Made by a program: the position numbers and the translations under genes
The notes under the pieces: model-generated
Databases searched by the model: none
Told to the model about the DNA's origin: nothing
What the model saw: the letters and a program-made list of their open reading frames with translations, nothing else
Shown here: positions 6,012 through 6,106 of the stretch, piece after piece
Layout: each line of letters starts with the position of its first letter
How positions within the stretch are numbered: the stretch's first letter is position 1
Origin: Candidatus Faecivivens stercorigallinarum
Lineage (GTDB): Bacteria > Bacillota > Clostridia > Oscillospirales > Ruminococcaceae
NCBI GenBank assembly: GCA_018715465.1
Contig: DVLN01000118.1
Span: 1-6,106 of the forward strand
DNA: 6,106 bases
Direction of reading: 5' to 3'

Positions 6012-6106
<95 letters not shown>

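Overview
The window looks chromosomal and comes from a Gram-positive, low-to-mid GC bacterium. A clostridial Firmicute (Oscillospiraceae/Ruminococcus-like) is my best guess. The grounds are a strong AAGGAGGT ribosome site, a PdaA-type (Bacillus/Clostridium) peptidoglycan deacetylase carried as a lipoprotein, and the 5S rRNA loop sequence followed by a tRNA-Asn that encodes its own CCA. Every gene I can support reads leftward (minus strand). The long plus-strand ORFs are antisense shadows.

In order of transcription, from right to left: (1) The end of an rRNA operon: a 5S rRNA whose 5' end lies off the right edge, an unusual 13-bp hairpin, tRNA-Asn(GUU), and a strong GAAA-loop terminator. (2) A gene of about 1.1 kb for a PdaA-like polysaccharide deacetylase lipoprotein, with its own sigma-A-like promoter and a structured leader. 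The gene is split into two frames at a run of nine A's. The first frame encodes the lipoprotein signal peptide and an acidic linker. The second, in the -1 frame, encodes the whole catalytic domain and has no ATG, GTG or TTG start ahead of its first catalytic motif. A GC-rich terminator follows. (3) A sbcD-sbcC operon with a near-perfect extended -10 promoter and a leader of about 108 nt. sbcD (nuclease) overlaps sbcC (ABC ATPase with zinc hook) by 14 nt. (4) About 90 bp after sbcC with no gene and no clear terminator, ending in a possible promoter for a gene beyond the left edge.

SbcC and SbcD together form the bacterial Rad50/Mre11 complex, which opens DNA hairpins and cleans blocked double-strand ends. 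The deacetylase would act outside the membrane on peptidoglycan and has no evident functional tie to sbcDC.

Most of the window is ordinary core genome. The observation most worth checking is the A9 junction in the deacetylase gene. The two frames can be joined only within a 22-nt interval between two stop codons, and that interval contains a perfect A-AAA-AAA slippery site. This may be programmed frameshifting, transcriptional slippage, phase variation, or a one-base homopolymer error or mutation. The sequence alone cannot decide. I see no insertion sequence, CRISPR array, prophage gene or defence system.
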